Shown piece by piece: positions 1-12,951 of a DNA stretch of 64,000 bases (position 1 is its first letter; every line of letters starts with the position of its first letter). The notes under the pieces are model-generated. The model had not been told where the DNA came from. It made no database searches and saw nothing but the letters and a program-made list of their open reading frames with translations. The translations under genes and the position numbers were made by a program. The DNA comes from Trichosphaerium sp. ATCC 40318 (taxonomy: Eukaryota; Discosea; Flabellinia; Trichosidae): assembly GCA_038496445.1 (NCBI GenBank), contig JALMLS010000017.1:248001-312000 (forward strand), read 5' to 3'.

Positions 1-906
1 AAATAAGTAAAAACGTATCGTTTGCTTATTGTTTTATCAAAAAAGGTGATGGTAATGATCACGTCCACCTCATCACCCCATTGGAAGTCGCTTCTGTCGA
101 TACAGCTGAAGGAGACGATTGTGTAGAGATTGATATGAGTGGTGATAGTAATACTCAATTATTAACTGGAACTGGTGATGATTGTGTCCGTATGGTCGGT
201 GGTGAATTTGGTGATATTAATACGTCATCCGGAGATGATTGTATCGGTATCATGACAACTTTGGTCACTGGATCTATTAATTGTACGTTAACAACGTCAA
301 AAAAACCCTTAGCTTCTTATTTCATTCTGTGTTCCAACCAACACAAAGACTAGACTGTTTTCGTATTTTTTTCCTGAAAACTAACACTTTTTTTTTTTCA
401 CAGCCGATGTCGGTTCAGATTGTCTTGTTTTGGGCGGTGGTAGAGCCGTTAATGTCGATACCGGTGATTCTGATACTGGTGATACTCTTTGTGCCTCCTT
501 GGTAACTCTAAGTGGTACAATGTCGACTGGAAACACCAACGGAGAGAATTGCGTCATTCTCACAAATACAAACATGCAGTCATTCTCAGGTGGTGAAGGC
601 GATGATGTTGTTATCATGACAAGAGCCAGTTCAGCTGTAGGCGATATCGATTTGAACGGAGGAAATGATTTCTTAGCCTTTAACGTCTCTTCACGCGCCA
701 ACACGCTGTCTGGTGGTGATGGAGAAGATATTATCATCGCTACAGGCTCTATTTTCAATAGCGCTGTCGGAAATGACGGAAACGACTGCTTGGAAGCTAC
801 ATCTAATACTGGACGTATCAGCGGAGGCACTGTTAACGTAAACGGTGGTGGTGATATTGATCTATGTGTTGCTGATTCCACTGCACGTCTTTTCGATTGC
901 GAGTAA
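1..906 (+). CDS. GDD-repeat protein, RTX-like, 3' part
   Basis: The 3' end of a gene that begins before the window. Two coding stretches are joined by a clear 121-bp intron (283-403; donor GTACGT, branch ACTAAC, T-tract, acceptor CAG), and the frame is kept across it. The protein is a tandem array of short Gly/Asp-rich units such as GTGDDCVRM, GGEGDDVVIM and GGDGEDIII. This resembles the GGxGxD nonapeptides of RTX/hemolysin-type beta-rolls, but many units end GDDC, adding a Cys. In RTX proteins such units bind calcium; binding here is inference. It is probably secreted, but the N-terminus and any signal peptide lie outside the window. It ends in FDCE-stop. No catalytic domain is visible in this part, and nothing shows that it is a toxin. 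Confidence 0.7.
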
Positions 907-1593
907 ACAAAGGATCGTTTACATATTTCAACAACCTATTATTACTCCTTAAAACCCTTCTTCTCATTTCACAACTCGAGAAAATCTGATAGATTGTATT
1001 TTTTGTCCTTTTTTGTCCTTGTTCATAAGACTTTTACTATTTGGACATAAAGCATTAAAAAAATACATTTAAAGAATAGTTTAATATCGTTTTCGTTTAC
1101 TTTGGCTGCTGAGCATTTGTATTTTTGGGAAAGCTTATCGTAATAACCCAACACCCGCACTAAATGTCTAAGCAAATGTAATTAAGAGTGTTGCAGTGCT
1201 TCTCGCTTGTCCTTTTCCTCTTGGAGCGCTGTTGGCCAAATAAGGTGAAAACAATTTCACAACTTACACAAGCAACTGTATCATAAGGTTTACGCGTGTT
1301 CTTAGTTTTCTACATTGTGCAAGTCACAAAATCTAAAAACCTTTCTTTAACTTGCTGTACAGCAAATTTCAACCATCAGATATGTACCAGCAGTACACAA
1401 GAATCACTATGGCACTGGAAATCTAAATACAACGCGTCAATCTAGAAAAAGCAATTTGGAAGTTCGTATTACGTTAAAATACATTTATTGTTATAGGTGT
1501 TACATGGTGTGTGATGTTCTAGCAATGGGTAGCGCTATAGTGGGTAAACCCAAATTGCGTGAACACGCCATTAATGTTCAAGATGAGCTTTTT
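907..1593. other. intergenic region, no gene seen
   Basis: AT-rich spacer between two convergent genes. It holds a short direct repeat (TTTTTTGTCC twice near 1000-1020) and scattered A/T tracts. I see no convincing coding exon, RNA gene or mobile element on either strand. Confidence 0.5.
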
Positions 1594-2090
1594 TTACTTT
1601 CTCTTCTTAAACTCGGCTAGTTTGGTTTTAAGGATAGCCTCAACAGCTTCGAGTGCGTTATCGAATACTTTTGAGTCGAACTTTTTCGCGTCATACGCTA
1701 CTTGTAGGAACTGAACCTCTTCTGGTTCCAACGTAAGAGCACCGCTTCCGCAGTTGTTGAAGCCGAAATAGTGTTCGCACAATTTGGTAGCGACTTGCGT
1801 GGCGTCACCGCCTGATGCGTTCTTTTTGTAGCTTATGCTATCCTTGTAGAAGTGAAGGTTCTCTTCTGCGAAGTCCTTAGAGAGGAACTGTTCGAATTGG
1901 CTGTAAGCGTTCGAATCCGCGAGAAGAGATTGAAGATTAGCTGGGAAGGCGCTGTTAGTAGCTTTTTTCTTTCCATGCAAACAACCACAAAATTTGACCC
2001 TGTAGCAATAGCTTATTAGTTTAAGGCTTATAGATAAAAGAAGTAAAGTATTTTGTGTCACGTACATGATGCTAACTCAGGCTTCCACAA
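1594..2090 (-). CDS. RGS-domain protein
   Basis: A small protein made almost wholly of a regulator-of-G-protein-signalling fold, which accelerates GTP hydrolysis by heterotrimeric G-alpha subunits. The RGS signature is visible: SQFEQFLSKDFAEENLHFYK matches the conserved F..FL..EF.EENL.FW core, followed by a helical region ending KLAEFKKRK-stop. The 5' end is unclear. An ATG at 2067 reads into the domain, but its first residues are untypical and overlap a likely intron (donor GTACGT just after 2067, acceptor GCTACAG near 2000), so the true start may lie further upstream. No membrane or extra signalling domain is seen. It is divergent from the transporter that starts at 2193. Confidence 0.7.
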
Positions 2091-2192
2091 CTGTAAATGA
2101 TATTTTATGACATTCCAAATTTAGGAGTCAACTATTTTCTTTACTTACGAGAATAATCGTGAAGTGTTTGTCTCAAACTCAACAAGTTCATA

Positions 2193-4241
2193 ATGAGGAG
2201 CATTTTACTTGCGATTAGTTTCGCTGTATCAATTATAGGCCAGCTAGTTGCTGGCGTGTACTATGTACTGTAGTGTGACCAACAGTATACTTATTATTGA
2301 CATTTGAGCCTAGACCTCGTTCAATGCTTACTCTGAAGGTATTATGTCTATAAAACGCGTTAAATGACAATTTTGTAGCGTTTAAACAACAGTTAAACCT
2401 AACACAGCCAGAAGTTACTCTTATCGCTAGTTTGGGCGTAGTAGGTTGGGTTTAACAGTTTATTAAGTTACTTACACTGGTAGGCCAATCCTTCGCTTTT
2501 TTTCCGGGCTGGGTAACGTTAAATCATTAGCCAATTGTCTGGGGATTCCCTAACTGAGTTGTAGGTAACCGACAAATGCGGGGGACGATTCTCCGCACTC
2601 TTAGCACTCATTTATACCTCATTGCATGTGCGTATACGCTGACACACCACTAACGCAGTTACAGAGGGTATTTTCTTGTGTGGCTTGTGTTTAAAGGCTT
2701 TATCCCTGTAAATGTCCCTCTTCTCTCTTTTCTATTCTTCATCATAGGACAGGGAGGTGCTTTTGGCTACATGTCGACTCTCAGCGTTCAGGTGCATTCA
2801 TAATCAGAATATTCTTATCGAAATTAACATCGAGTTTTTTTAAGGTTCGGAACTTTCCAAGCAAGTATAGAGGCCTTGTTATTGGTGTACTTGCCATGTT
2901 TTTTGGACTTAGCGGAACTGTATTCGCGCCGATATTTTCTCAAGGTTATGGTTCGAGTATTGTAACTAGAGGTATTTCACCAACAAAAAAATCACGTGTA
3001 ATAAGGTCTTACAAATACTGGATAGATCAGGATGTTACTGGCTATCTTTTTTTTTTAATGATCACTCACTTGGTAAGAACAATCACATGATATCCATACA
3101 CTCGTTGTTCGTAAGTGGTATCTAATAATAGTGCATAGGTTGTATACAGTTTATGTGTTTTATCTTTACACAATTTTTCTCTACCGCCTGAGGTGGATGA
3201 TTCAACGCCAATGATAACAGCGGATGAAGAGGGTGAACAAGTGTTTTCAGAAGAAAGTACTCACTCTCAAAAACCAGTATGCTTGCGTACAGATTACTGG
3301 CTTGTTGTTATAGTATTTGCCATTATGGGATGTATAGTAGCGTTCACAGTGTATGTCTATGAAAATGAGAATTTTTTCCCTATTTTCTTTCTTTGTAAAA
3401 AAAGTTTGATTGTTGATAGGTACAATGTTGCTTATATTGCTGTCTCTTTGTGGGGATTAAATACATCTAAATCAAAAAAGATTATTGACGACATGACAAT
3501 TATACTCCCGGCATTCAGTGGTGTATGTAAGTAACGTACTTATAGTTATGAACCTATTCTAAGTTTTTTCAATAGTACGACCTGTTGTGGGTTACATTTC
3601 AGATAAGTTTAAATACCATCTATCTCGTCAATGGTGGTATTTTTTTACTGGTGTAATCACTTTATTCTCACAAGCAATACTCATATTATGGATGAAAACT
3701 CCAGCAACATTATACATGTATGATACTGTCATCAAAATTTTTTAGTATTGACACTTTTTTTTCACAGAACTTGTATAATTATTGGTACAGTTTGGGGTGT
3801 TCTCTTCAGTCTCGTCCCAGTGCGTTAGGAGAATGCGATACCAATGATTTTGACACTTATATAGGCAATGTTGAGTGATTGGTATGATACAAAGAACTTT
3901 GGATTGTACTGGGGAATGGTAAATCACAAAGCTTTTTTCCCCTTGTTTTTTATTGTTTATTCTTCGTAGTGTATCTTTGGTCATGGGTTATTTTTGCTTG
4001 CAATGCAACAAATATCAAGCCAGCTTTATGACATAAACATTGAAGGTAACAATATTAACTGCTTTGGCGAAGGTACGCAAAAAATACAACCAACACAAAT
4101 CATGAAAAAGTACAAACAACAATTGACACTGAAATTGAAAAAATAGATTGTTGGCGATCAACGTTCGCTTTGACTACGTGCTTGGCTCTTGTTGGTTGCT
4201 TTATTTCATTCAGCATGGCAATTATGAAGAAAAGATTTTAA
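2193..4241 (+). CDS. nodulin-like MFS transporter
   Basis: Membrane transporter of the Nodulin-like/major facilitator family, built from at least ten exons. In order I can read: start MRSILLAISFAVSIIGQLVA (first membrane helix), then NAYSE, then LKQQLNLTQPEVTLIASLG. Next come VTDKCGGRFSALLALIYTSL, the RNFPSKYRGLVIGVLAMFFG-LSG family signature, and a cytosolic loop (VDDSTPMITADEEGEQ). After the loop, YNVAYIAVSLWG, RPVVGYISDKF and LSDWYDTKNFGLYWGM match the second half of the family. The protein ends SFSMAIMKKRF-stop. About 12 helices are expected. Family members are proposed transporters of small organic ions or metals; the substrate is unknown. A 53-bp intron with branch CTAAC precedes the VTDK exon. 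Some middle exon edges are uncertain. Confidence 0.75.
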
Positions 4242-4497
4242 GAATCCCATAGAGCTCAGATCACTGAAAGTAAAACGAAAGAAATCCAAGTTGTCAAATA
4301 TTTCTTTTTCTCAGAGTTCGATAAAAAAAAACCTCCACAAAACGTCACCACACCACAATAATATGTAAATAAAACACCATTACTTATGACTTTGAAAAAA
4401 TAGTTGCAATTTTATTTTTTACCCCTCACAACGCGCACTTTTGCTTCAAGTCTTTTTTTCTTCCATCAAAAAAAAAAAACAGAAAAAAAGAGATGCT

Positions 4498-5443
4498 TTA
4501 GAGGATGGTACATCTTCTTCTCTCTTCCTGAATTGGTTGTGGAGGCTGTGGTGATGGTGCTACAGGAGTAGCATTTTCATCTGGTTTCTCTAACTCTTCT
4601 GGTGAGGTGATAGTGTGATGAGATGTTTCCTACAACGCATAAGAAAAATAGTACTCGAAGCAATAAAAAATGTTGAAAAAAAAAAATCAAAAAAAAACCG
4701 TTTCTCATACCTCTCCGTAAACATACTCAAAAGCTAATTCTAGAACCTTCTCGACTGATTCCTTGACATTAGTACCATCATACGCTGACGCTTCAAACAT
4801 TGGTACATCGTATTTGCACGTATCAACCCATTCTTGGGCGTATTGTTGAGAAACTGTTCTATCTTGTTCCAAGTCTAGTTTAGTACCAACCAATACAATA
4901 GGGAAATCCTTTTCGCCTCCAATCATCTAATTGTAACGTTATGAGCGCCGTGTGACATATTTCTGTTAAAGATCGTACGTGAGAGTAGATATGATCACGA
5001 ATCTCGTCTAGATGGTCGAATGAAGCGCTTCCAGTGGTGTCATATAGCACCAAACATCCTGAAGCGGTTGAGTAATCAATCTCCTCGTCGCTGTATTCAC
5101 TACCGGCGGTATCCTTGAGTGGGTTAGCTCAAAGTTGAGTTGTAGTGTAATTGATATGACGCGTACATAAAAAACGACACGGACTTTCTTGTCATTTATC
5201 GTTATTACAGTGTCTAGCTTCTTGAGGCTTGTGTTTTGGCTAATATCATTGCTGAAGACTTTTTTCTTCCATCTATGCAGGAAAGTGGATTTACCTGCAC
5301 GCCATAAGCGGAAATAAAACAAAGGCGTAAACCACGCCGATAACAGCTTTTAGAAAAAGAAGAATTACTACTCCGAAGTAAACAAACGTACCGACGCCTG
5401 AATCTCCCACTAGCAGAATGTTTAATTGATGTGTTTCCGTCAT
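4498..5443 (-). CDS. Ras-superfamily small GTPase, prenylated
   Basis: Small GTPase with five or six exons. Start MTETHQLNILLVGDSG; the P-loop GDSGVGKST is split by an intron, with KSTFLHRWKKK opening the next exon. G3 is DTAGSE, G4 is TKLD and G5 is EASA. The C-terminus ends CTIL-stop, a CaaX box whose final Leu predicts geranylgeranylation and membrane anchoring. The hypervariable tail is Pro/Glu rich. The G-box set and lengths fit the Ras/Rab/Rho group, but the subfamily is not clear: the effector region is diverged. It probably works as a GDP/GTP switch on a membrane. It shares a gap of only 59 bp with the divergent RING gene at 5503. Confidence 0.85.
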
Positions 5444-5502
5444 GCTTGTTACAAATAAAAGTAGGGAATAATAATCAAGAATAATTATGACTGCTATACA
5501 CT

Positions 5503-6270
5503 ATGTTGCGCAGAGCTAGTAGCACGCTTCTGGACTTCTTTTGCCTTGTACCACGCGGTATATTTGTCCCACTGGTGCGTACCTTTCGCTGAACTTGTTT
5601 TGACATTTAAAACAGTATGCACGCGCGTGGTTGTATGTGATGGTCATAATAGCGGTTGTTTTTGGTTTGCAACGTACAACATTATGTTTCTGTACTCTTT
5701 TTCTGTCCTATCTCTAGGTAATCCAGTCACATGGGTTGTTTTGGCATTTTTATTCTGTTTTAGCTTTGGCAGGTATGTTTGAACCCCACAAACATCTTCT
5801 CTAACCTACTAATAGGCTATTCAAAGTATTTAACAACAACGACGCTCTAATGCAGTCTCTACGCCAAAGAACAGCGCAACGTGTACAACATGGTGAAAAT
5901 GATGTCAATTTAACCCATTTACGCCTAACTGCGATGGACAGAGATTTCACGCCTGATGGTAATACCTGTACCACATTATTGCTAATTTTGAGCTTTAGAC
6001 TATGAGTTGTTGAATCAGCTAGATCGTGCTTTGCAAAATACCAGAGGCGCCACTCCAGAGCAGCTAGAGCGCTTACCAGTGGAAATTAAGGAACCAGAAT
6101 TGGCAGGAAGCGAGGCTGAGGAAGAGCCATGTATCATCTGTCTTGATCTAATAGCACCTGGACAATCCATTAAAACGCTGCCTTGTTTCCATAGATTTCA
6201 CAGCGCTTGTGTAGACAGGTGGTTATTAACAAAGGCGACTTGTCCAGTATGCCAAGTACGGCCATTATAA
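5503..6270 (+). CDS. membrane-anchored RING-H2 E3 ligase
   Basis: A protein with two hydrophobic segments near the N-terminus (LYVMVIIAVVFGL and TWVVLAFLFCFSFG) followed by a cytosolic part and a C-terminal RING-H2 finger. The finger reads CIICLDL ... LPCFHRFHSACVDRWL ... CPVC, giving the Cys/His order C-x2-C, C-x-H-x2-H-x2-C, C-x2-C needed to bind two zinc ions. Such proteins are E3 ubiquitin ligases of internal membranes (ATL/RNF type). Substrates cannot be guessed. Exons join in frame through introns starting GTGCGT, GTACAA, GTATGT and GTAATA. The coding sequence ends CQVRPL-stop, only 11 residues after CPVC. Confidence 0.8.
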
Positions 6271-6514
6271 TAAGTGTTTAACCCACTAAACATGTGCATA
6301 GGGTGCCATATAAGTTGTACACAAAAAGGGAGAACTGGGATAAACAGTGTAAATAAAATGGAGTGTAAAGTAGACGATTTTATATTTGAATTATAACGGT
6401 TGACCACCTCTATTTACAAAGCTTAAGGTCACAAAGAGACCGTTATATGTATGTAAAAAGTCTAGGGGTGTTTGAGAGCCTAGTGTAGTAGACTGGGGGA
6501 AAAAAAAGAGACCA

Positions 6515-8101
6515 TTAATTAATAACCGAAGGTCCTTGCTTCCTGCCTGTCAAAATTATTAACAATTTGCTTTATGTAGTGTTTTGACATACCTTTCCAA
6601 GCATCATGACTTTGAGCTCTTAGAAGCGTACTTGACTTATGTACATCTTCCATACCACGAGACTTTTTCTATAATGCTCCATTAGAAGTTGTCAAAACAA
6701 ACCAAAAAAAGAAACCGAACGTGCCTCAAGTCTTTCTTGCTTCTTTTTAGTAAGTGGTGCAAGAGCAAATTTCTTACTACCACGTTCTGAAATAGCTCTC
6801 AATTCGAAATAAAACTTTGCATACCTAACAAGAGTGTTGAAATAAGATCAAAAACGTTACATGCCAAAAAAAAAAAACGCACTCTGCCGAGGTGAGGGAA
6901 ACGTTAAATTTTAGAAGGTTGAGTAGATGTCTTTCTAGAATATTGAGATCGTTTACAGTGACATTAGGAAAGCAGCTAAGAAAGTCTACATTCCAAACAG
7001 CTTGATCTTCCCACACTAAAACAAAACAATGCCTGTTAGTGCGTGTACATAGATAAACAATGTAATTACCCTTAGAAGCAAGTATAATTCCACTAAGCGC
7101 TATTCTACGCCAATTAGATGCGTGGAGTGTAATACCTGTACTCTCTGTAAGTCTATCCAAATACGCCTGGGGTTTTCCGTTAAAAGCCATTTTTGAGGTG
7201 TTTTGTAATTAACGGACCATAGCCATAACTCCACATTCGGCGCTTAATTGTTCTACTGTGAAAATAACGTTAAGGAAATGCCATATAGTCTTGGTGTTTG
7301 GTGTATTCTCAAGATCGAGTTTACTGTCTTTTTCCTTTTTGTTTACGCGTTAGTAAAAACTACCGCATAGGTTACTACCATACCAAAGGATGCAAATGCT
7401 CGCTGAATATTTTTCTAAATGTTTTGTCTTTCGTATTTTCAGTTCCTTTCATGTTTCTATAGAATACTGTAGCCATACTATAGATACGGTAAATATTACG
7501 TAGAATAGCTTTTTTGGAAAAAATTGTTTTAGATAGTACCATTTGACAACTGCATCTACATCTGGTGCATTTATGGTATCTTTGATAAATAGAGTTGAGG
7601 TTGAGGACGATTTTTGCGAAATTGACCTCTTTTTCATTCCTTCCTACCGACACTTTACAAAAATACATATTTCTCTGTACGTACGACTGTTAGGTGTACA
7701 GCGGGCTTAACAGGCTCGTCGCTACTATCAGATGTTTTTCTGGCCTTTCGCAACAAAGATGGTGAGTGAACGCGCTGTGAAGAAGCTTCTGTTTCGTCTT
7801 CATCAACTACCCTTTCGTTAGGAAATATTTTTTATCAATTAAATGAGAAATTGGAATTTAGATCTTGTTTGCTTCGTCCAATAGCTACTGAGCAAATAAA
7901 TTGGCGTAGAGGATGCGTACTGATGATAATTGGTTTCATCTCACCCTCACTGGTCTCTTCACCTTTGTTACTACCTCAATCGTTAGTAATGAGTCACAGA
8001 GCATAGTAGAAGACCGATTTGTTTGAATTTGCTACTTATGGACTTGTGGCATGCCACTGGGTGTGCACAGGAACGTACGTTTTTTCTGTTTGTGATGCCA
8101 T
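6515..8101 (-). CDS. CCNY: cyclin Y-like protein
   Basis: A cyclin of the Y group, which binds and activates a membrane-associated CDK (CDK14/16 or Pho85 type). The core is unmistakable: ASK-VWEDQAVWNVDFLSCFP, then TVNDLNILERHLLNLLKFNV and YAKFYFELRAISER line up with the CCNY cyclin box. Upstream, STLFIKDTINAPDVDAVVKW and FRKIFSEHLHPL match the family's N-terminal region. The start MASQTEK and a Ser/Asp-rich lead (SLLRKARKTSDSSDEPVKP) join through introns with GTACG donors and CTAAC branch sites, which keep frame. The protein ends GRKQGPSVIN-stop. There is no N-terminal MG myristoylation start as in animal CCNY. Confidence 0.82.
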
Positions 8102-8576
8102 AGTCTCCAACTTTGGTTGAGCGCTGTGATAAGTGGTGAATAAGAATAATTGGATGGTTAAGGCGTAAAATAGGCTAATTTGGGCTTGTACGCTAGCAAA
8201 TTTAAGCGCTGTATTGTAAACGCACTGTATACATGGTAGAAAACATTTTAAAGTAATACAACAAAGCAATGGTAGTTTTGACTCACCAATAAAAAAATTA
8301 AAGTTTAAAAGTAGTCTTCGTTGTTTTTGTTAATTAGGATGACGTACAGACCCATTTTTTTTCTCTCTTCTCACGTGATTTGGTTATCTGGACTTTTATC
8401 AACAAAAGTGTTTTTTTTGATTGGGTTGTGCTTCATTTCTGTACGATACTCATATAACCGTTGCTATCCATCTATAAAGCAAACAAGTTTATCGGTTGGG
8501 GATTAAGTCCAGTGGTTTTCAAGACAAGACTCGTAGAGCTTGGCGAGCACTGTAGGATATAATGTTGTGTTATTAA
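8102..8576. other. divergent promoter region
   Basis: The 475-bp spacer between the divergent cyclin Y and myotubularin genes. It is AT-rich and contains a TCACGTGA box near 8370. A short open frame at 8321-8506 has no recognisable protein features and I do not call it. Confidence 0.45.
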
Positions 8577-11500
8577 ATGTCGAGCAACGGGTTTGGATTA
8601 CTTGAAGGCGAAACGATTTCTGTCTTAGTGCGTAAATAAATTTACGTTACTTGTCAAAAGAGTGTTAATACTGTTACTAGGTTGACGGCGTTACTGCGCT
8701 TGTTGGGTAAGCTTTAAGGATTTAGATATATTCTTCTTTTTTTTTTGTTTAACTATCGCTACTGCGCTTTGAGTACTAACGTAGCTCTTTTTGCTATTAA
8801 TGCAGTTTTGAAACAAAGTATGAAAAGAATACAATATCAACTGGTCAATTCGCGCTATCCAATTATCGCATCATCTTCATCATTGGAGAGAGAGATAAAA
8901 ACAATGTCTTTGAGGTAATTAACAAAAAAAAAAAAGAAACAATCAAAAAAAAAAGTTTGTGGTTGTTTGGCAAATAGACAAAAAACCAACTCCTACAAGA
9001 TGTTGTCGTAGTTATCACGTGATGCAAATTTTTTTTTTAGATCCCTCTTATCACCATTGATACAGTGAACCAAAAATCGCAAAAAACGAAGTACAACAAG
9101 TCGAAGCAACTTATAATCACGACGAAAGATTTAAAGAGGTGAACAAACCCAAAAAAAAAAAATTCGATTCGATTTTCTCTAAATTTTTTTTTCTCTTTAG
9201 GTTTAAATGGACCTTTAACGTGGGTCAACATTCAACAAAAGTGTTTGCACTCTTAGATGAAATTAAAAAGAGCGCAAGCACTACAAAGGTTTTCGCATTC
9301 AGTTACTCCTTAAATGTATCTGATAAATATAATGGATGGACTATATACGATCCTGTAAAAGAATTTGAGCGTATGGGTATCAATCCAGGTAAAAAAAATA
9401 AGCGATTTTCTTTTTTTTTTGAGTCTTTCTGGATTGTAACATCACGTGATTTAATTGACTTTTCTTTTTCAAGATAACTCGCAATGGAGGGTATCTAACG
9501 TTAATAAATATTTCCACATGGTGCCTACTTATCCCGAAAAATTGGCTGTACCAGCTTCAATAACAGATGAGCAATTATGGGCTGCAGCAAAGTTTAGGGT
9601 ATGCGTGAACGCACGTGAAGGTTTCTAACAAAATAAATTAGAGTAAAGCGCGTCTTCCTGTATTGACATGGAAACGTAAAAATAATCCTGCGGTCATAAC
9701 TAGATGTGCACAACCACTTGTAGGACTTAACGTACGAGCGTGACGAAGTAAGTTATTTGGAACTCTTACTTTGCTTTGTTTTTTAGAATTCTCGATCAGC
9801 AGCCGATGAACATTTAATGGGTTCGTACAGGGCAAATTTAAGAGTATACACTTAGTGTTATAGAGTCAATCCTTTCATCTAATCCTCGTTCTAACACACT
9901 GCATATCCTCGATCTACGTCCAAAGGCAGCCAGGTAATATTGAACATGTTTTTGCTCACAATTGTTTTTCTAATACAATCGCTAAAGTGTTGCAAATCAA
10001 ACTATTGGTGGTGGATACGAGCATAACAAGAGTTATCCAAATTGTGATTTACAATTCTTGGGTATTGATAATATACACGCAATAAGAGAGAGTTTTGAGC
10101 AGTTATCAGAAATATACGGTATGTAAAAACCAGCATTGAACGAGTGATGAAGAAAAAACACAAAAACCAACACAAAATAGGAAAGTCGAAACATCACAAA
10201 CAGACATGGTTAAAAGCCATAGAAGGATCAGATTGGTTGAAATATACACGACGTATTATATACGCTTCAAGTACGGTTGTAGTACGAGGGGTTTACATTA
10301 ACACAATTTGTAGGCAAGGTTATAAAATTTATTGAAAAGGATAAACTTTCTGTTGTACTTCATTGTTCAGGTAAAGGAGAATCCCGTTTTGGGAAAAAAA
10401 CAAAAATCACGTGAATGTAACTCATGAGCTTACTTTCAAAAAAAGATGGATGGGACAGAACGGCTCAAGTTAGCGCTATAGCGCAATTGTGCTTAGACTA
10501 TTATTTTCGTACTTTTGAAGGTTTTGCTATATTGATAGAGAAGGAGGTATGGTAGTTGTTTTGGTTTTTTTTTCAAAGTAAGTTCACATGTTTTGTGCGC
10601 AGTGGCTTCGATATGGACATAAATTTGCGGAACGTTGTGGTCATTCAATAGACAAGACTACATCTACTTCTGAGAGGTCACCTATTTTTGTTCAGTTCTT
10701 GGATTGCGTCAGTCAGTTGTTGCATCAGTTTCCGTGCTCTTTTGAGTTTAACAACGATTACCTCGTATTCATTGCAGAGTACGACTTTTGTCTATTTCTC
10801 CCCTGTTCCTACTTAGTTTCGTTTTAGGCATCTTTACAGTTGTAGATTCGGTACCTTTCTATATGATGCGCACAAAGAACGTATGGATAATGGTGTGATG
10901 CAACATACGGTAAGAGAATATAGTTATAGATACCAGTTAAACTTATTTTCCAAAAAAAAAGGTGTCAATATGGTCTTTCTTGAACATGAACAAGAAGCAC
11001 TACTTGAATTCTTTCTATGTAAAAAACAAAAGCGTTCTATGGCCTAGCCATGCAGAAAAAGACTTACGATTCTGGGATGAGTACTGTATGAGGTCAGTAG
11101 TCGCCTACAAAAAGGTTGTTAAATTCGACTGTTTAACATTTGTTCAGGTGGTGTTCTGTTCAAGAAGAACATGAAGATCCGTTGGTTTCTTTGTCAATGA
11201 AGTTACACAAACTCGAAAAGAAAAGTACGCGCATTCATTCCTATCTTTTAGCCTTACACTCTTTTTCATCAAGTGCGTTCATTAAAAAGTAATGTGGCAA
11301 GTGTAAGAAAAGAAAAGGGATCAAGTCCAAAAATAGATGCGTACGGTTTGTAGATTTACTGTAGATTGTGAATCTAAAAGTGCTTTTAGGATTGAGAAGA
11401 CTATTGAAGATATTTTTAGCGATATATCTCGCTTCCACTGCAAGAAACAGCATCAGACAGCAACACCGGATATGCTTAGTACGTTCGACGATGAACTATG

Positions 11501-12775
11501 TAGTAACAGCTTGGTTAGATACGGGTGCACGCCTTACAAAAGTTGGTACATCAAAGTCACCAGTTATTGTCAGAGCAACTCTTGGTTCACCGAATTGGGT
11601 ACCTGATGGCTGGGTTAAGAGTTGTCACAGTTGCAAGAAGCAATTTTCTCGAGTTAAAAGAAAAGCACGTGATTTTTGGTAGTTAATAGTTTGAAAGAAA
11701 AAAGTGAAAGACTAACATTGTTGGTCTTTTTTTTTAGCATCATTGTAGACACTGTGGTATGGTATTTTGTGATAGTTGTACATCAAAGAGATTCCCAATC
11801 GAAAAGTTCAAAATATCTAAACCAGCACGTGTTTGTGATAATTGTGCTCTTGGATTACTCCACGAACAATCTAAAAAGATGTTGGACGTATGTTTCTTCT
11901 TTTGTTGTTTTTTTTTTCATCAGCTAATATTGTTTATTATCTCACGTATTCTTGCACAATAGGAGATTGTAACGAAATACCCAAAGGTCAACAAGCATAA
12001 TTGTCTTAAAAGTGTATTTAGTTTTGTTTTAGTTAAAGTACTGGGTCGCTGGAAAATCGAAAGCAAATCCAATACAATCTACAAAACAAGCTAGGACTCC
12101 GAACTCGTCTAGGGTAGCCAGAAAGACTATTGTTAGGCCACGCCCACCAAGAAGACTAGCACCTTCAAGTGGACCACCAAAACTAACTAAAAGAAGGAGT
12201 CAAACTAGCTTAGATACTGGTAACGCACGAACAAGCTCAAACACATTACATAGGTAAACAGCAATATTTTTTATCACGTGATAAATTGATATCTAAAAAT
12301 ACACCTACAGGTCAGACTTGAAGAACCTCAGAGAGAAGATGGCATCTGATAAAGAAATGCGCTCTTTGTTACGCTGTAGATCGACATCCAATACAAGAGA
12401 ACTTTACAGTACGACAGACATAATGAACGCTTCTTTTGTATTCTAGTTAGAGTGCTAACACTTCAGCAGAAGAGGAAGAGTTTGGCCCTAACACAAGAAG
12501 GCTTGGTACCACCAAACTAGCTTTTTCAAGTCCTCCTCAATAGGATTAGCGCACTCTTCAAAATCAAACTCATCCTACATGTCTGGCGTCGTGCCTGTAC
12601 GCAACTCTGTTGATGGAGAAGCCGTCAAAAAGTTGAAGCGTACGTTTGGATTGGTTTGAAGTAAAAACCGTTTTATGCTTATTATGGTGTCCTGTTTTTA
12701 GGTGAGGCGCGTGAATATGATGCAGAAGTACTTCAGGAAGTGTTTGATGATGCCGTGGACGAAAAATGGTTGTGA
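8577..12775 (+). CDS. myotubularin phosphatase with FYVE finger
   Basis: Phosphoinositide 3-phosphatase of the myotubularin family, in more than 15 exons. Domain order: PH-GRAM (LLEGETI ... [17 protein letters not shown]), then the phosphatase domain with [30 protein letters not shown] and [19 protein letters not shown]. The active site [14 protein letters not shown] gives CSDGWDR, a complete C-x5-R, so the enzyme looks active. An intron splits this motif between CS and DGWDR (near 10370-10445). The C-terminal FYVE finger reads WVPD ... CHSCKKQF ... [21 protein letters not shown] ... RVCDNC, binding PI3P on endosomes. A basic, Ser/Pro-rich tail follows and ends DDAVDEKWL-stop. Its role should be endosomal PI3P and PI(3,5)P2 turnover. 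Exon edges between 12400 and 12500 are uncertain. Confidence 0.88.
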
Positions 12776-12951
12776 GGTTGTTTAACGCATAAATTAACGT
12801 TTTTTAGCAGAGTACAACGGTAGTGGTAGTAAATTATTGTGTTATATTAGACTGTTTGTGTATTGAAGGGTTGTGACATAAACATTTTTTGATTGGCTTA
12901 CGTTTGACTTTTTTTTTTTTTTTTTTCACAACCAATTTTTTACCCAACAAC

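Noticed and set aside
1900-1920. TTCGAATCC, like a tRNA T-loop
   Set aside because: It lies inside the RGS coding exon with no tRNA cloverleaf around it.
8321-8506. Short open frame in the divergent promoter
   Set aside because: No protein features; low-complexity T-rich DNA easily gives such frames.
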